This document shows, one piece after another, positions 17,997-25,921 of a stretch of 64,000 nucleotides of DNA. The position numbers and the translations under genes were made by a program. Source of the stretch: Rhodobium orientis (GTDB lineage Bacteria > Pseudomonadota > Alphaproteobacteria > Rhizobiales > Rhodobiaceae); NCBI RefSeq assembly GCF_003258835.1, contig NZ_NPEV01000029.1:1-64000 (forward strand), read 5' to 3'. The first letter of the stretch is position 1. Every line of letters begins with the position of its first letter. The notes beneath the pieces were generated by a model, which had not been told where the DNA came from, did not search any database, and saw only the letters and a program-made list of their open reading frames with translations.

Positions 17997-18633
17997 GAGC
18001 TGGTCGAAATCCCGCAGCGACAAGGGCCGCCGCGCCTATCACCACGGCAACCTGCCGGACGAGCTGGTCCGCGCGGCGCTGGAGCTCATTGCCGAAAAGG
18101 GTCCGTCCGGCTTCACCATGGCCGAAGCCGCCCGCGCCGCCGGCGTCTCGCCCGCCGCGCCCTACCGCCACTTCCGCGACCGCGAGGACCTGATGGCCGA
18201 GGTCGCGCGCCGCGGCTTCGACCGCCTCGCCGAGGCGCTCGAGACGGCCTGGGACGACGGCGCGCCGAACCCGGTCTCCGCCTTCGAACGGGTCGGCCGG
18301 GCCTATCTGAAATTCGCCCGCGAGAACCCGGCGGATTATGCGGTGATGTTCGAGGCCGGACTTCCCAGCGACACCAGCCCGGAGCTCTCGCGCGCCAACG
18401 AAAAGGCGTTCTCGGTGCTGCGCCGGGCCAGCGAGGTGCTGTGCCAGGAGGCCCCCGCCGAACAGCGTCCGCCAGCGTTGATGGTCAGCCTCCACATCTG
18501 GTCGGTGTCGCACGGCATCGCAGCGCTGTTCTCGCGCGGCGACGCGGCCCGGCGCAAGCTGCCGATGGCCCCCGAAGAGCTGCTGGAGGCGGCGATCCTG
18601 ATCTATCTGCGCGGCCTCGGCATCCGCATCTGA
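17980..18633 (+). CDS. TetR-family regulator with WHG (TetR_C_13-like) ligand domain
   Basis: 217 residues from GTG 17980, or 212 from ATG 17995. HTH at about residues 24-68 (RAALELIAEKGPSGFTMAEAARAAGVSPAAPYRHFRDREDLMAEV). The C-terminal domain begins near RVGRAYLKFARENPADYAVMFEAGL, the layout of the TetR_C_13/WHG group. Both possible start codons lie within the 19-bp palindrome 17978-17996, which suggests autorepression. The DUF2852 gene downstream carries the matching operator and is the likely target. Effector unknown. Confidence 0.88.
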   Translation: MKSLHMSWSKSRSDKGRRAYHHGNLPDELVRAALELIAEKGPSGFTMAEAARAAGVSPAAPYRHFRDREDLMAEVARRGFDRLAEALETAWDDGAPNPVSAFERVGRAYLKFARENPADYAVMFEAGLPSDTSPELSRANEKAFSVLRRASEVLCQEAPAEQRPPALMVSLHIWSVSHGIAALFSRGDAARRKLPMAPEELLEAAILIYLRGLGIRI

Positions 18634-18923
18634 CCCGCCCGCCGATCGTGGCGCCATCGTTCTCGCAGGATTGCCGCCACGCGCCGGAGCACCAGGCCCG
18701 GCATCGCCCCGCCAAAGGCGCCCTGCATCCGGACGCCGCCTTGCGCACACCGGCGAACCTCCCCACCTGACGATATGAGGCGCGCCGTTGCCGCCGTCGG
18801 CACCGTACCGGGTGCACCGCTAACGGCCCCGCATTGTCCGCCGCCACCCCTCGCCCGCACCACCTTACCGATTTTTCACGATCCCCCACTTGAAACCGCG
18901 GCCGATTTCGTCCACATAAGTTA
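18634..18923. other. Non-coding gap between tetR and DUF2852 gene
   Basis: About 290 bp with neither a convincing gene nor a recognised RNA. Frames that remain open here are Arg/Ala/Gly-rich and lack ribosome sites. The right end leads into the operator at 18924-18942. Confidence 0.5.
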
Positions 18924-18942
18924 ATGTAAATAACATTTACAT
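18924..18942. promoter_or_regulatory. 19-bp TetR-type operator before the DUF2852 gene
   Basis: Perfect inverted repeat ATGTAAATAACATTTACAT, 15 bp upstream of the start codon. Outer 14 positions match the tetR operator at 17978-17996 except for one symmetric transition in each arm, as expected for one dimer binding both. Confidence 0.75.
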
Positions 18943-18957
18943 GAGCATGAGGACGAA

Positions 18958-19413
18958 ATGGAACTGGCAGCAAGAGTGGACGAATACGGAAAGCCGGCCT
19001 GGATCGCCCTGACGGTCCTGGCGTTCATCATCTTCTGGCCGCTCGGCCTCGCCTTGTTGGCCTATGTCATATGGAGTGGACGAATGGGATGTTCGAAGAA
19101 CCGCGGACGCTGGCACAACATGGACGGGGCGGGTCGCCGCAACTGGTGGAAGAGCGACATGCGCCGCGCCTCGAGCGGCAACGCCGCCTTTGACGAGTAC
19201 CGCGAGGAGACCCTACGCCGCCTGGAGGAAGAGCAGGACGAGTTCATCGCCTTCCTGGAGCGCCTGCGCAAGGCCAAGGACAAGGCCGAATTCGACCAGT
19301 TCATGGACGAGCGCCGCCGCAATGCCGGTGGATCGTCGGAGCATCCGGCCGCAAGCAACGACAAGCCCGCGCCCGATAACGGCAACGGCAACGAGGCCTG
19401 GGGCCGGGCGTAA
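18958..19413 (+). CDS. DUF2852 family membrane protein
   Basis: 151 residues from ATG 18958, with GAGGA just upstream. One strong membrane segment at residues 15-39 (AWIALTVLAFIIFWPLGLALLAYVIWSG). Next comes a cysteine and a charged helix rich in Glu/Arg/Lys (YREETLRRLEEEQDEFIAFLERLRKAKDKAEFDQFM, about 81-117) that looks like a coiled coil. The tail is hydrophilic. Matches DUF2852, a family of unknown function frequent in alphaproteobacteria. Expression is likely controlled by the preceding TetR regulator through the shared operator. Confidence 0.85.
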   Translation: MELAARVDEYGKPAWIALTVLAFIIFWPLGLALLAYVIWSGRMGCSKNRGRWHNMDGAGRRNWWKSDMRRASSGNAAFDEYREETLRRLEEEQDEFIAFLERLRKAKDKAEFDQFMDERRRNAGGSSEHPAASNDKPAPDNGNGNEAWGRA

Positions 19414-19512
19414 GCCGGCCACCATGGACAAGGGAGCGACGGCGTTAAGTCCGCCCCCTGACGGAAAGGCGGAGCGCCCCACCGGCGTTCCGCCCCATGG
19501 ACGCAACCAAAA

Positions 19513-19549
19513 GCGGCCTCCCGATCCCCCGGGAGGCCGCCTTCTTTTT
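19513..19549 (+). terminator. Rho-independent terminator
   Basis: Perfect 11-bp stem GCGGCCTCCCG / CGGGAGGCCGC around ATCCCC, followed by CTTCTTTTT. It ends the DUF2852 transcript 100 bp upstream. Four A residues precede the stem, so it can also serve the convergent Arg/Tyr-rich gene from the other side. Confidence 0.9.
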
Positions 19550-19617
19550 GGCCGGTGTTGCGGGCCGTGGCGCTGTGGGACTACCCGCCAAGGGCGCCCC
19601 GGCCCGTACCGTCCGGC

Positions 19618-19950
19618 TTACCGCCAGTAGTAGCGGCTGCGCGGACGGATGTGGTACCGGCGACCGCGGCTGTAGCGACGGTAGTGCCGCGGACGGCTCC
19701 ACCGGCGATAGTGCCGATAGCTGCGCCGACGATAGTGGCGGCGACGGCTCCACCGACGGTAATGCCGGCGGCTGCGGCGGCGGTAGTGGCGCACCTTGGT
19801 GGTGTTCTTCTGGCCGACACCGTCGGTGGCGGTCCCGACCGCGCTACCGGCGGCACCGGACATGGCGGCGGTGGCAGGCTGTGCCAGAGCAACGGCACCG
19901 AGCGCCAGGGCCGCGGCAGCGATGGTCTTGAGATACTTGTGCATTTCCAT
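19618..19950 (-). CDS. Secreted Arg/Tyr/His-rich repeat protein, unknown function
   Basis: 110 residues from ATG 19950, or 108 from ATG 19944; both follow AAAGGAG. Residues 5-27 form a signal peptide (YLKTIAAAALALGAVALAQPATA). The mature part starts AMSGAAGSAVG, then becomes a run of imperfect HYRRxSRR / HYRRWSR units to the C-terminus (YYWR). Net charge is extremely positive, with Arg, Tyr, His, Ser and Trp nearly exclusive after residue 50. I recognise no family. Signal peptide and ribosome site on this strand argue it is real, while the frame on the opposite strand is Gly/Ser/Asp-rich and lacks both. Possible roles are envelope binding or nucleic-acid or polyanion binding. Confidence 0.65.
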   Translation of the reverse strand: MEMHKYLKTIAAAALALGAVALAQPATAAMSGAAGSAVGTATDGVGQKNTTKVRHYRRRSRRHYRRWSRRRHYRRRSYRHYRRWSRPRHYRRYSRGRRYHIRPRSRYYWR

Positions 19951-19989
19951 TCGCTCCTTTCGGTTATATCGGTCTGTCGTCCCGACCAT

Positions 19990-20561
19990 TGAAACATAGG
20001 ATTGCGTTTACGGAGCCGTGTTGACGCACGTCACACTTTGGCAGATTGCCCCCCTAATAGAAAACCCGTACTCCGCATAAATGACAAAAACTTCATCAGA
20101 AAACCGCAAAAAGCGGTAGCCGGCGCCGCAAGGCCCGCGGGGTGATGCCCTGCCGCGCCATCGACAGGACCGCTGCTGCGGGTGGACGGAGCGCATTGCA
20201 CTGTCTATGCTTGGCCGCACCGGAAACCTTCCGGCAACGGGGTCACGTCTTTTTATGGCTGGGATGACTGCCGCAGCAGGCGCTCCAAGTTGAGCGGCCG
20301 CGCGACCATGTCATCGCCGATGCGTGATCCCGGAACGGGGAGCGGCACAATTTAGGTCGACAAAAGAACGACTTGTGCATGCGTCAGAAAAAACTTGAGG
20401 CCGAGTACCATTTGCGTTCTGCGACATCATCGTTTTGTTGACCTGGCTTCCCGGTTCGTCACGCCGAAACCGTTCCTTGCCGCGGACGCCGCGCCGGATA
20501 CAACGCATCCGAAGGCCTTGTCGCGGCCCCTCGCCGCCCTTCCATCGGGAAACGATCGCCC
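19990..20561. other. 572-bp non-coding region upstream of the peptide ABC genes
   Basis: No credible gene. It should hold the promoters of the Arg/Tyr-rich gene (left, leftward) and of the ABC operon (right). An imperfect long inverted repeat is visible: GGTCGACAAAA (20355-20365) and TTTTGTTGACC (20433-20443), one mismatch, 67 bp apart. A substrate-binding-protein gene, expected here for this transporter type, is absent. Confidence 0.6.
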
Positions 20562-21518
20562 ATGCAACTGATCCTGAAAATGATCCTTCAAAGGCTGGGA
20601 CTGGGGCTTTTCACCCTCTTCGTCGTCTCGGTCATCATCTTCTCGGCCGTCGAGCTCCTGCCCGGCGACCTCGCCCAGGAGATCCTCGGCCAGAGTGCAA
20701 CGCCGGAGACGGTTGCCGCCTTCCGCCACGAACTCGGCCTCGATAAGCCCGCAATCGTCCGCTACATGGAATGGCTCGGCGGCGCGGCCACCGGCGACTT
20801 CGGCAAATCCCTCGCCAATGGTCGGGAAATCGCCGAGCTGATCGGCACCCGCCTTGCCAACACGCTGCTACTGGCCGCCTACGCCGCGGTGATCGCGATC
20901 CCGCTGGCGGTCGGTCTCGGCCTGCTCGCGGCGCTCTACCGAAACACCTGGTTCGACCGCAGCATCAACATCTTCACCCTGTCGTCGATCTCGTTTCCCG
21001 AATTCTTCGTCGCCTACATTCTCATCCTATGGCTTTCCGTCCATGCCGGGGTCTTTCCCTCGATCGCCAACATCAACGAGTCGACGCCGCTCTGGGACCG
21101 ACTGATCCGCATGTTCCTGCCGGCGCTGACCCTGACGTTGGTCGTCACCGCCCACATGATGCGCATGACGCGGGCGGCGATCATCAACCTGCTGGCTGCG
21201 CCCTATATCGAGATGGCGCGCCTCAAGGGCCTGCCGCCCCGGGTCGTCATCCTGAAACACGCCCTGCCCAACGCCCTGGCGCCGATCATCAACGTCATCG
21301 CGCTCAACATGGCGTACCTCATCACCGGCGTCGTCGTCGTCGAGGTGGTCTTCGTCTATCCCGGCCTCGGCCAGCTCCTGGTCGATTCCGTTTCCAAGCG
21401 CGACATCACCGTCGTGCAGGCCTGCTGCCTGATCTTTGCCGTCGTCTACATCCTCTTCAACCTGATCGCGGACGTGCTCTCCATAGCCACCAATCCGCGG
21501 CTGTTGCACAAGAAGTGA
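20562..21518 (+). CDS. ABC transporter permease, DppB/OppB type
   Basis: 318 residues, inner membrane, six predicted membrane segments beginning at residues 10-30 (RLGLGLFTLFVVSVIIFSAVELLPGD). The DppB hallmarks are present: GDFGKSLANGREI, the long first periplasmic loop, and the ATPase-contact loop YIEMARLKGLPPRVVILKHALPNALAPIIN. First gene of a three-gene operon, with the DppC-type partner 7 bp downstream. Transports a di/oligopeptide, nickel complex or opine-like solute. Substrate cannot be assigned without its binding protein, which is not adjacent. Confidence 0.9.
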   Translation: MQLILKMILQRLGLGLFTLFVVSVIIFSAVELLPGDLAQEILGQSATPETVAAFRHELGLDKPAIVRYMEWLGGAATGDFGKSLANGREIAELIGTRLANTLLLAAYAAVIAIPLAVGLGLLAALYRNTWFDRSINIFTLSSISFPEFFVAYILILWLSVHAGVFPSIANINESTPLWDRLIRMFLPALTLTLVVTAHMMRMTRAAIINLLAAPYIEMARLKGLPPRVVILKHALPNALAPIINVIALNMAYLITGVVVVEVVFVYPGLGQLLVDSVSKRDITVVQACCLIFAVVYILFNLIADVLSIATNPRLLHKK

Positions 21519-21525
21519 GGGTGAC

Positions 21526-22449
21526 ATGACCATCGGCTCCTTCGCCCTTTACGGCCTCGGCCTCATCGTCGTCCTCACCATCGCCGCGTGGATCGTCAAG
21601 CGCGTCGCGGTCGTCGTCGCCCCGTCCGACTACGCCTATATCCTGAAGACGGCACCGCTCACCGCCTGGTTCGGCATGGTCGTCATCTTCATCTACGTGA
21701 TGCTGGCGGTGCTTGCCCCGGTCTTTGCGCCGTTCTCCGAGACCGCCATCGTCGCCAGCGAATACGAGCCCTGGGGAGCGCCCTACTATCTCGGCACCGA
21801 CAGCCTCGGCCGCGACATGCTCTCCCGGCTCATCTTCGCGGCCCGCAACACCGTCGGCATCGCCTTCCTGACCACGTTGCTCGCCTTCTTCCTCGGCGGT
21901 GCGATGGGGCTGCTCGCCTCCACCCTCGGCGGCTGGATCGACCAGATCTTTTCCCGCGCCGTCGACGTGCTGATGGCGATTCCCCAGCTCATCTTCGCGC
22001 TGCTGCTTCTGACCATCGTCGGAACGAACGTCGTCAACCTGATCCTGGTCATTGCCGTTCTCGATTCCACGCGGGTGTATCGCCTGTCCCGCGCTGTCGC
22101 CATGAATGTGGTGGTGATGGACTATGTGGAGGCGGCCAAGCTGCGCGGCGAAGGCCTTGGCTGGCTGATCCGGCGCGAGATCCTGCCCAACATCACGGCG
22201 CCGCTGATCGCCGAATTCGGGCTCAGGTTCTGCTTCGTGTTCCTGACCATCTCGGCGCTCTCCTTCCTCGGCCTCGGCATCCAGCCGCCGACCGCCGACT
22301 GGGGCTCCATGGTCCGCGACAACGCCACCCTGATCACCTTCGGCGACCCGACGCCGCTGATGCCGGCGGCCGCCATCGCGCTGCTGACCGTCGCCGTCAA
22401 TTTCGTCGTCGACTGGATGCTGCACCGTTCCTCCGGACTGAAGGACTGA
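21526..22449 (+). CDS. ABC transporter permease, DppC/OppC type
   Basis: 307 residues from ATG 21526 (GAGGGTGAC before it). It keeps the DppC features: an N-terminal membrane segment, the block YYLGTDSLGRDMLSRLIFAARNTVGIAF, and the EAA loop YVEAAKLRGEGLGWLIRREILPNITAPLIAEF. The next block reads FLGLGIQPPTADWGSMVRDN, followed by the final membrane segment. Sits 7 bp after the DppB-type gene and 4 bp before the ATPase gene, so the three are cotranscribed. Confidence 0.92.
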   Translation: MTIGSFALYGLGLIVVLTIAAWIVKRVAVVVAPSDYAYILKTAPLTAWFGMVVIFIYVMLAVLAPVFAPFSETAIVASEYEPWGAPYYLGTDSLGRDMLSRLIFAARNTVGIAFLTTLLAFFLGGAMGLLASTLGGWIDQIFSRAVDVLMAIPQLIFALLLLTIVGTNVVNLILVIAVLDSTRVYRLSRAVAMNVVVMDYVEAAKLRGEGLGWLIRREILPNITAPLIAEFGLRFCFVFLTISALSFLGLGIQPPTADWGSMVRDNATLITFGDPTPLMPAAAIALLTVAVNFVVDWMLHRSSGLKD

Positions 22450-22453
22450 GACC

Positions 22454-24106
22454 ATGGCTGATACCGACGAAATCCTGTTGTCGATCCGCGGCCTGAAGAT
22501 CGAGGGCCGTTCCGAAGAGGTCTGGAGCGAGATCGTCCATGGCGTCGACCTCGACCTGCACCGCGGCGAGGTCCTCGGCCTGATCGGCGAATCCGGCGCC
22601 GGCAAGTCGACCATCGGCCTTGCCGCCATGGGCTTCACCCGCGACGGCTGCCGCATTTCCGGCGGCACCGTCACCTTCGACGGCATCGAGCTAACCAGGT
22701 CGAGCGTGCGTACCCGCCGGGCCCTGCGCGGCAAGCGCATCGCCTATGTGGCACAGTCGGCGGCGGCCAGCTTCAACCCGGCCCACCGGCTCATCGACCA
22801 GTGCACGGAGTCCGCCGTCCACCACCACGTCATGTCCCGGTCCGAGGCCGAGCACGACGCCATCGACCTTTTCCGGCGCATCCAGCTCCCCGACCCGGAG
22901 GATATCGGGTTCCGCTATCCGCACCAGGTCTCCGGCGGCCAGTTGCAGCGCGCGATGACGGCGATGGCCATGTCCTGCCGGCCCGACCTCATCATCTTCG
23001 ACGAGCCGACCACCGCCCTCGACGTCACTACCCAGATCGAGGTGCTGGCGGCGATCCGCGATGCGGTGGAGCAGTTCGGCACGGCCGCCATCTACATCAC
23101 CCACGACCTTGCGGTCGTCGCCCAGATGGCCGACCGCATCCTGGTGCTCCTGAAGGGCGATCCGGTCGAGGAGGCCGACACCCGCACCATGCTGGCCGAG
23201 CCGCAGGAGGAGTACACCAAGTCGCTGTGGGCCGTGCGGTCCTTCAAGCGACCGGAAAAGCCCCTCGCCCCGCCGGAGGAGACGCCGGTCGTTTCCGTCG
23301 ACCACGTCACCGCCGCCTACGGCACCCTCACCGTCCTCCACGACGTCAGCTTCGACATCCATCGCGGCCGCACGGTCGCCGTCGTCGGCGAATCCGGCTC
23401 CGGCAAATCGACCGCGGCGCGCTGCATCACCGGGCTGTTGCCGCCAACCGAGGGAACTATCCTGTTCAACGGCGAGGAACTGGCCGCCGACTACCGCAAG
23501 CGCAGTTGGGACCATCTGCGCCAGATCCAGATGATCTACCAGATGGCCGATACCGCGCTGAACCCGAAGCAGCGCATCCGCGATATCGTCGGCCGGCCGA
23601 TCGAGTTCTATCTCGGCCTCAAGGGCAAGAAGAAGGAGGAGCGCATCCGAGCCCTCCTCGACCAGATCGAGCTGGAGCCGGACGACTTCATCGACCGCCT
23701 GCCGGCCGAACTCTCCGGCGGCCAGAAGCAGCGCATCGGCATCGCCCGCGCGCTCGCCGCCGAGCCGGAATTCATCATCTGCGACGAGGTGACGAGCGCC
23801 CTCGACCAGTTGGTCGCCGAGGGCATCCTGAAGCTGCTCGCCAAGCTCCAGGACGACTTCAACCTCGCCTACATGTTCATCACCCACGACCTGGCGACCG
23901 TAAAGGCGATCGCCGACGAGGTGGTGGTCATGAAGGAAGGCAAGGTGGTCGAGGCCGGCCCCAAGAGCGAAATGTTCCGCCCCCCGCACCACGCCTACAC
24001 GGACCTGCTGCTGTCGTCCGTGCCGGAGATGGACCCGGACTGGCTCGACAATCTTTTGAAGGAGCGCGAGGAAGCGGGCGTTAAAATCGAATCTGCCGGG
24101 AATTGA
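22454..24106 (+). CDS. ABC transporter, fused double ATP-binding protein (DppD-DppF type)
   Basis: 550 residues with two complete nucleotide-binding domains. Domain 1: Walker A GESGAGKS (about 46-53), signature VSGGQLQRAM, Walker B LIIFDEPTTALD. Domain 2: Walker A GESGSGKS (about 313-320), signature LSGGQKQRIGIARAL, and Walker B-like EFIICDEVTSALD, where DEV replaces the usual DEP. It energises the two preceding permeases. The fusion into one polypeptide is common in GsiA/YejF-like systems. Confidence 0.92.
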   Translation: MADTDEILLSIRGLKIEGRSEEVWSEIVHGVDLDLHRGEVLGLIGESGAGKSTIGLAAMGFTRDGCRISGGTVTFDGIELTRSSVRTRRALRGKRIAYVAQSAAASFNPAHRLIDQCTESAVHHHVMSRSEAEHDAIDLFRRIQLPDPEDIGFRYPHQVSGGQLQRAMTAMAMSCRPDLIIFDEPTTALDVTTQIEVLAAIRDAVEQFGTAAIYITHDLAVVAQMADRILVLLKGDPVEEADTRTMLAEPQEEYTKSLWAVRSFKRPEKPLAPPEETPVVSVDHVTAAYGTLTVLHDVSFDIHRGRTVAVVGESGSGKSTAARCITGLLPPTEGTILFNGEELAADYRKRSWDHLRQIQMIYQMADTALNPKQRIRDIVGRPIEFYLGLKGKKKEERIRALLDQIELEPDDFIDRLPAELSGGQKQRIGIARALAAEPEFIICDEVTSALDQLVAEGILKLLAKLQDDFNLAYMFITHDLATVKAIADEVVVMKEGKVVEAGPKSEMFRPPHHAYTDLLLSSVPEMDPDWLDNLLKEREEAGVKIESAGN

Positions 24107-24147
24107 GGGGATGGGCGACGGGCGGCCATAGTCCGTCGCCAGCGCCA

Positions 24148-24237
24148 CTGGATTGCCGCGTCGGCCTTGCGGCCTCCTCGCAATGACGTTGAAATAGTTG
24201 AGAGAATCGTCATTGCGAGCGCAGCGAAGCAATCCAG
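24148..24237. repeat. Paired inverted intergenic repeat (copy C)
   Basis: Two inverted units, each bounded by CTGGATTGC and GCAATGACG. Unit one is 24148-24188 and unit two 24208-24237, separated by an AT-rich linker TTGAAATAGTTGAGAGAAT. The end sequences match those of the repeats at 76-180 and 57270-57392, so all three belong to one family of paired palindromes with an AT-rich core. Lies between the convergent ABC operon and the HAD gene. Confidence 0.75.
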
Positions 24238-24265
24238 GGCGGATCGCCCGCCATTGGCGACGGCC

Positions 24266-24949
24266 CTACGCCACCGGCTCGCGCCAATGCTCCAGCGCCT
24301 CCAGCGTCGCCGGGATCTCGGCGAGGCGCCGCACAACCGTCTCGGCGCCCGCCTCCATCAGCGCGTCGGAATGGCCGAGCCAGGTGTGGCTGGCGCCGAC
24401 GAAGCCGATGACGCGCATGCCGGCCGTTTTCGCGCCCATGACGCCGAAGGCGGAGTCCTCGATGACGAAGCATTCGGCCGGGTCGACGTCGAGCTCCTCG
24501 GCCGCGTGCAGGAAGACGTCCGGCTCCGGCTTGGTGCGGCCCTCGCGAACCTCCGGCGCGGAGAAGATATAGGGCCGGAAGCGGTCGTAGAGGTCGAACT
24601 TTCCGAGATAGGTCTTCAGGTGCCACATGCTGGAGTTGGAGCAGACGCAGCGCGCATAATCGATGGCATCGAGCACCTCGTGCGCGCCCTCGATGACGTT
24701 CAGTTCCAGGGCCATGCGCTCGTGGAAGACGCGGTATTTCTCGTCCTCGAAATCCTCCGGCAGCGGCCGGCCGAGTTCTTCCTCCACCAGTTCCTTGATG
24801 CGCTCGTGCGGCAGGCCGGCGAAGCGCACCGCGAACTCCGGTTCGCTGATGTCGAGGCCGACCTTGTTGTAGGCCTCGGCCTCGCAGGCGATCGATACCG
24901 CTTCGGAATCGATCAGGACGCCGTCGCAATCGAAAATGACGAGCTGCAT
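24266..24949 (-). CDS. HAD-superfamily hydrolase (beta-phosphoglucomutase/GPH-like)
   Basis: 227 residues from ATG 24949, with GGAG six bases upstream. Motif I is DCDGVLIDSE at the N-terminus (nucleophile Asp9, acid/base Asp11), motif II CSNSS, motif III Lys in RTKPEPDVFLHAAEEL, motif IV EDSAFGVMGAKTAGM. The helical cap between residues 16 and 80 makes it subclass I. Likely a small-molecule phosphatase or phosphomutase. It is monocistronic and nothing nearby fixes the substrate. Confidence 0.85.
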   Translation of the reverse strand: MQLVIFDCDGVLIDSEAVSIACEAEAYNKVGLDISEPEFAVRFAGLPHERIKELVEEELGRPLPEDFEDEKYRVFHERMALELNVIEGAHEVLDAIDYARCVCSNSSMWHLKTYLGKFDLYDRFRPYIFSAPEVREGRTKPEPDVFLHAAEELDVDPAECFVIEDSAFGVMGAKTAGMRVIGFVGASHTWLGHSDALMEAGAETVVRRLAEIPATLEALEHWREPVA

Positions 24950-25066
24950 GGAAATCTCCGTCGGCGGGCGGCAGGGAAGGAAGGAGGACGCCGCCACGGG
25001 GCCAACATATGGCGCCGCACCCGCCGCGCCAAGGTCGCGCGGCTCTGAAGACCCGCTTTCGACCGC

Positions 25067-25114
25067 AAAAAACGCCCGACCGGAACGGGGAGGGGGAGGT
25101 CCGGCCAGGCGTTT
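25067..25114 (-). terminator. Intrinsic terminator (minus strand)
   Basis: On the minus strand a 15-bp nearly perfect stem (AAACGCC...GGCGTTT outer part) around a C-rich loop ends in TTTTTT. It would stop transcripts arriving from dps before they enter the HAD gene. Confidence 0.75.
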
Positions 25115-25155
25115 CCCGCTCATCGGGCAGGTAGCTCGACAAGCCGCTCAAGAAT

Positions 25156-25185
25156 GCTGCCCGGAGCGAGGGGGCTCCGGGCAGC
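25156..25185. terminator. Strong hairpin downstream of dps
   Basis: Perfect 11-bp stem GCTGCCCGGAG / CTCCGGGCAGC with an 8-nt loop, followed on the minus strand by ATTCTT. A second hairpin, CGGCCCCG / CGGGGCCG at 25271-25300, lies nearer the dps stop. With 25067-25114 these make three successive hairpins in the 368 bp between dps and the HAD gene, which otherwise holds no gene. Confidence 0.55.
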
Positions 25186-25317
25186 TTGGAAGGGATGGGC
25201 CGCCGAGGCGGCGGCGGAAGCACCGGGAGAGCGCTGTCCCGAAACGTCCGCTTCATCCCCTCCGATCCGTCGGCCCCGTCAGGAACTGCGCTCGGGGCCG
25301 TGGGGTTTTGCGGGGGA

Positions 25318-25791
25318 TCAGGCGATCATGGAGCGCAGCATCCACGCGGTCTTTTCGTGGATCTGCATGCGCTGGGTGAGGAGGTCGGCGGTCGGCTCGT
25401 CATTGGCGGCCTCGGCCGTCGGGAAGACGCTGCGCGCGGTGCGCACCACCGCTTCCTGGTCCTTGACGAGTTGCGCGATCATCTCCTTGGCGTCCGGCAC
25501 GCTGGTCTCCTCGCTGAGCGAGGTCAGATCCGCGAACTGCTTGTAGGAGCCCGGAGCGTGGACGCCGAGGGCGCGAATGCGCTCCGCGATCTCGTCGACG
25601 GCCGTCGCCAGTTCCATGTACTGCTCCTCGAACATGGTGTGCAGCGTGTTGAACATCGGGCCGGTGACGTTCCAGTGGAAATTGTGCGTCTTCAGATAGA
25701 GGGTGTAAGTGTCGGCCAACAGCCGCGCCAAGCCGTCCGCGATGGCGCTGCGATCTTCCGATTTGATGCCGATGTCGATGGTCTGTTCCAT
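25318..25791 (-). CDS. dps: Dps-family DNA-protecting ferritin
   Basis: 157 residues from ATG 25791 with AAAGGAG upstream. Dodecameric mini-ferritin that oxidises Fe(II) with H2O2 and protects DNA in stress. Ferroxidase ligands are visible in [24 protein letters not shown] (His, His, and the Asp/Glu positions) and the family block continues [17 protein letters not shown]. Divergent from oxyR with a 130-bp shared regulatory region, so OxyR control of dps is very likely. Confidence 0.95.
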   Translation of the reverse strand: MEQTIDIGIKSEDRSAIADGLARLLADTYTLYLKTHNFHWNVTGPMFNTLHTMFEEQYMELATAVDEIAERIRALGVHAPGSYKQFADLTSLSEETSVPDAKEMIAQLVKDQEAVVRTARSVFPTAEAANDEPTADLLTQRMQIHEKTAWMLRSMIA

Positions 25792-25841
25792 GTTGCGCTC
25801 CTTTTTGGTGTCTGCGGCCCCGTTGGCCGTTGATCGAAAAA

Positions 25842-25903
25842 TAGTATTCGCATTTGCTAAAGTGAAACGATATATGATGGAGTTAGTATTCGGATTTTCC
25901 GAA
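25842..25903. promoter_or_regulatory. Putative OxyR-binding region between dps and oxyR
   Basis: TAGTATTCG followed by an ATTT three bases later occurs twice, at 25842 and 25884, spaced exactly 42 bp (four helical turns) on the same strand. The second copy is also a palindrome, ATTCGGA-TTT-TCCGAAT. Spacing over four turns fits the extended DNA contact of an OxyR tetramer. The enteric ATAG-N7-CTAT consensus is not matched exactly. Confidence 0.5.
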
Positions 25904-25921
25904 TTATGAGAGGCTGCCCAC

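Noticed and set aside
19497-19931. Plus-strand Gly/Ser/Asp-rich frame opposite the Arg/Tyr-rich gene
   Set aside because: No ribosome site or signal peptide, and it begins inside a terminator stem. The minus-strand frame has both expected signals.
20355-20443. Inverted pair GGTCGACAAAA / TTTTGTTGACC
   Set aside because: One mismatch and 67 bp apart. Could be an operator pair for the ABC operon, but a match of this size can arise by chance and no regulator lies nearby, so it was not promoted to a finding.
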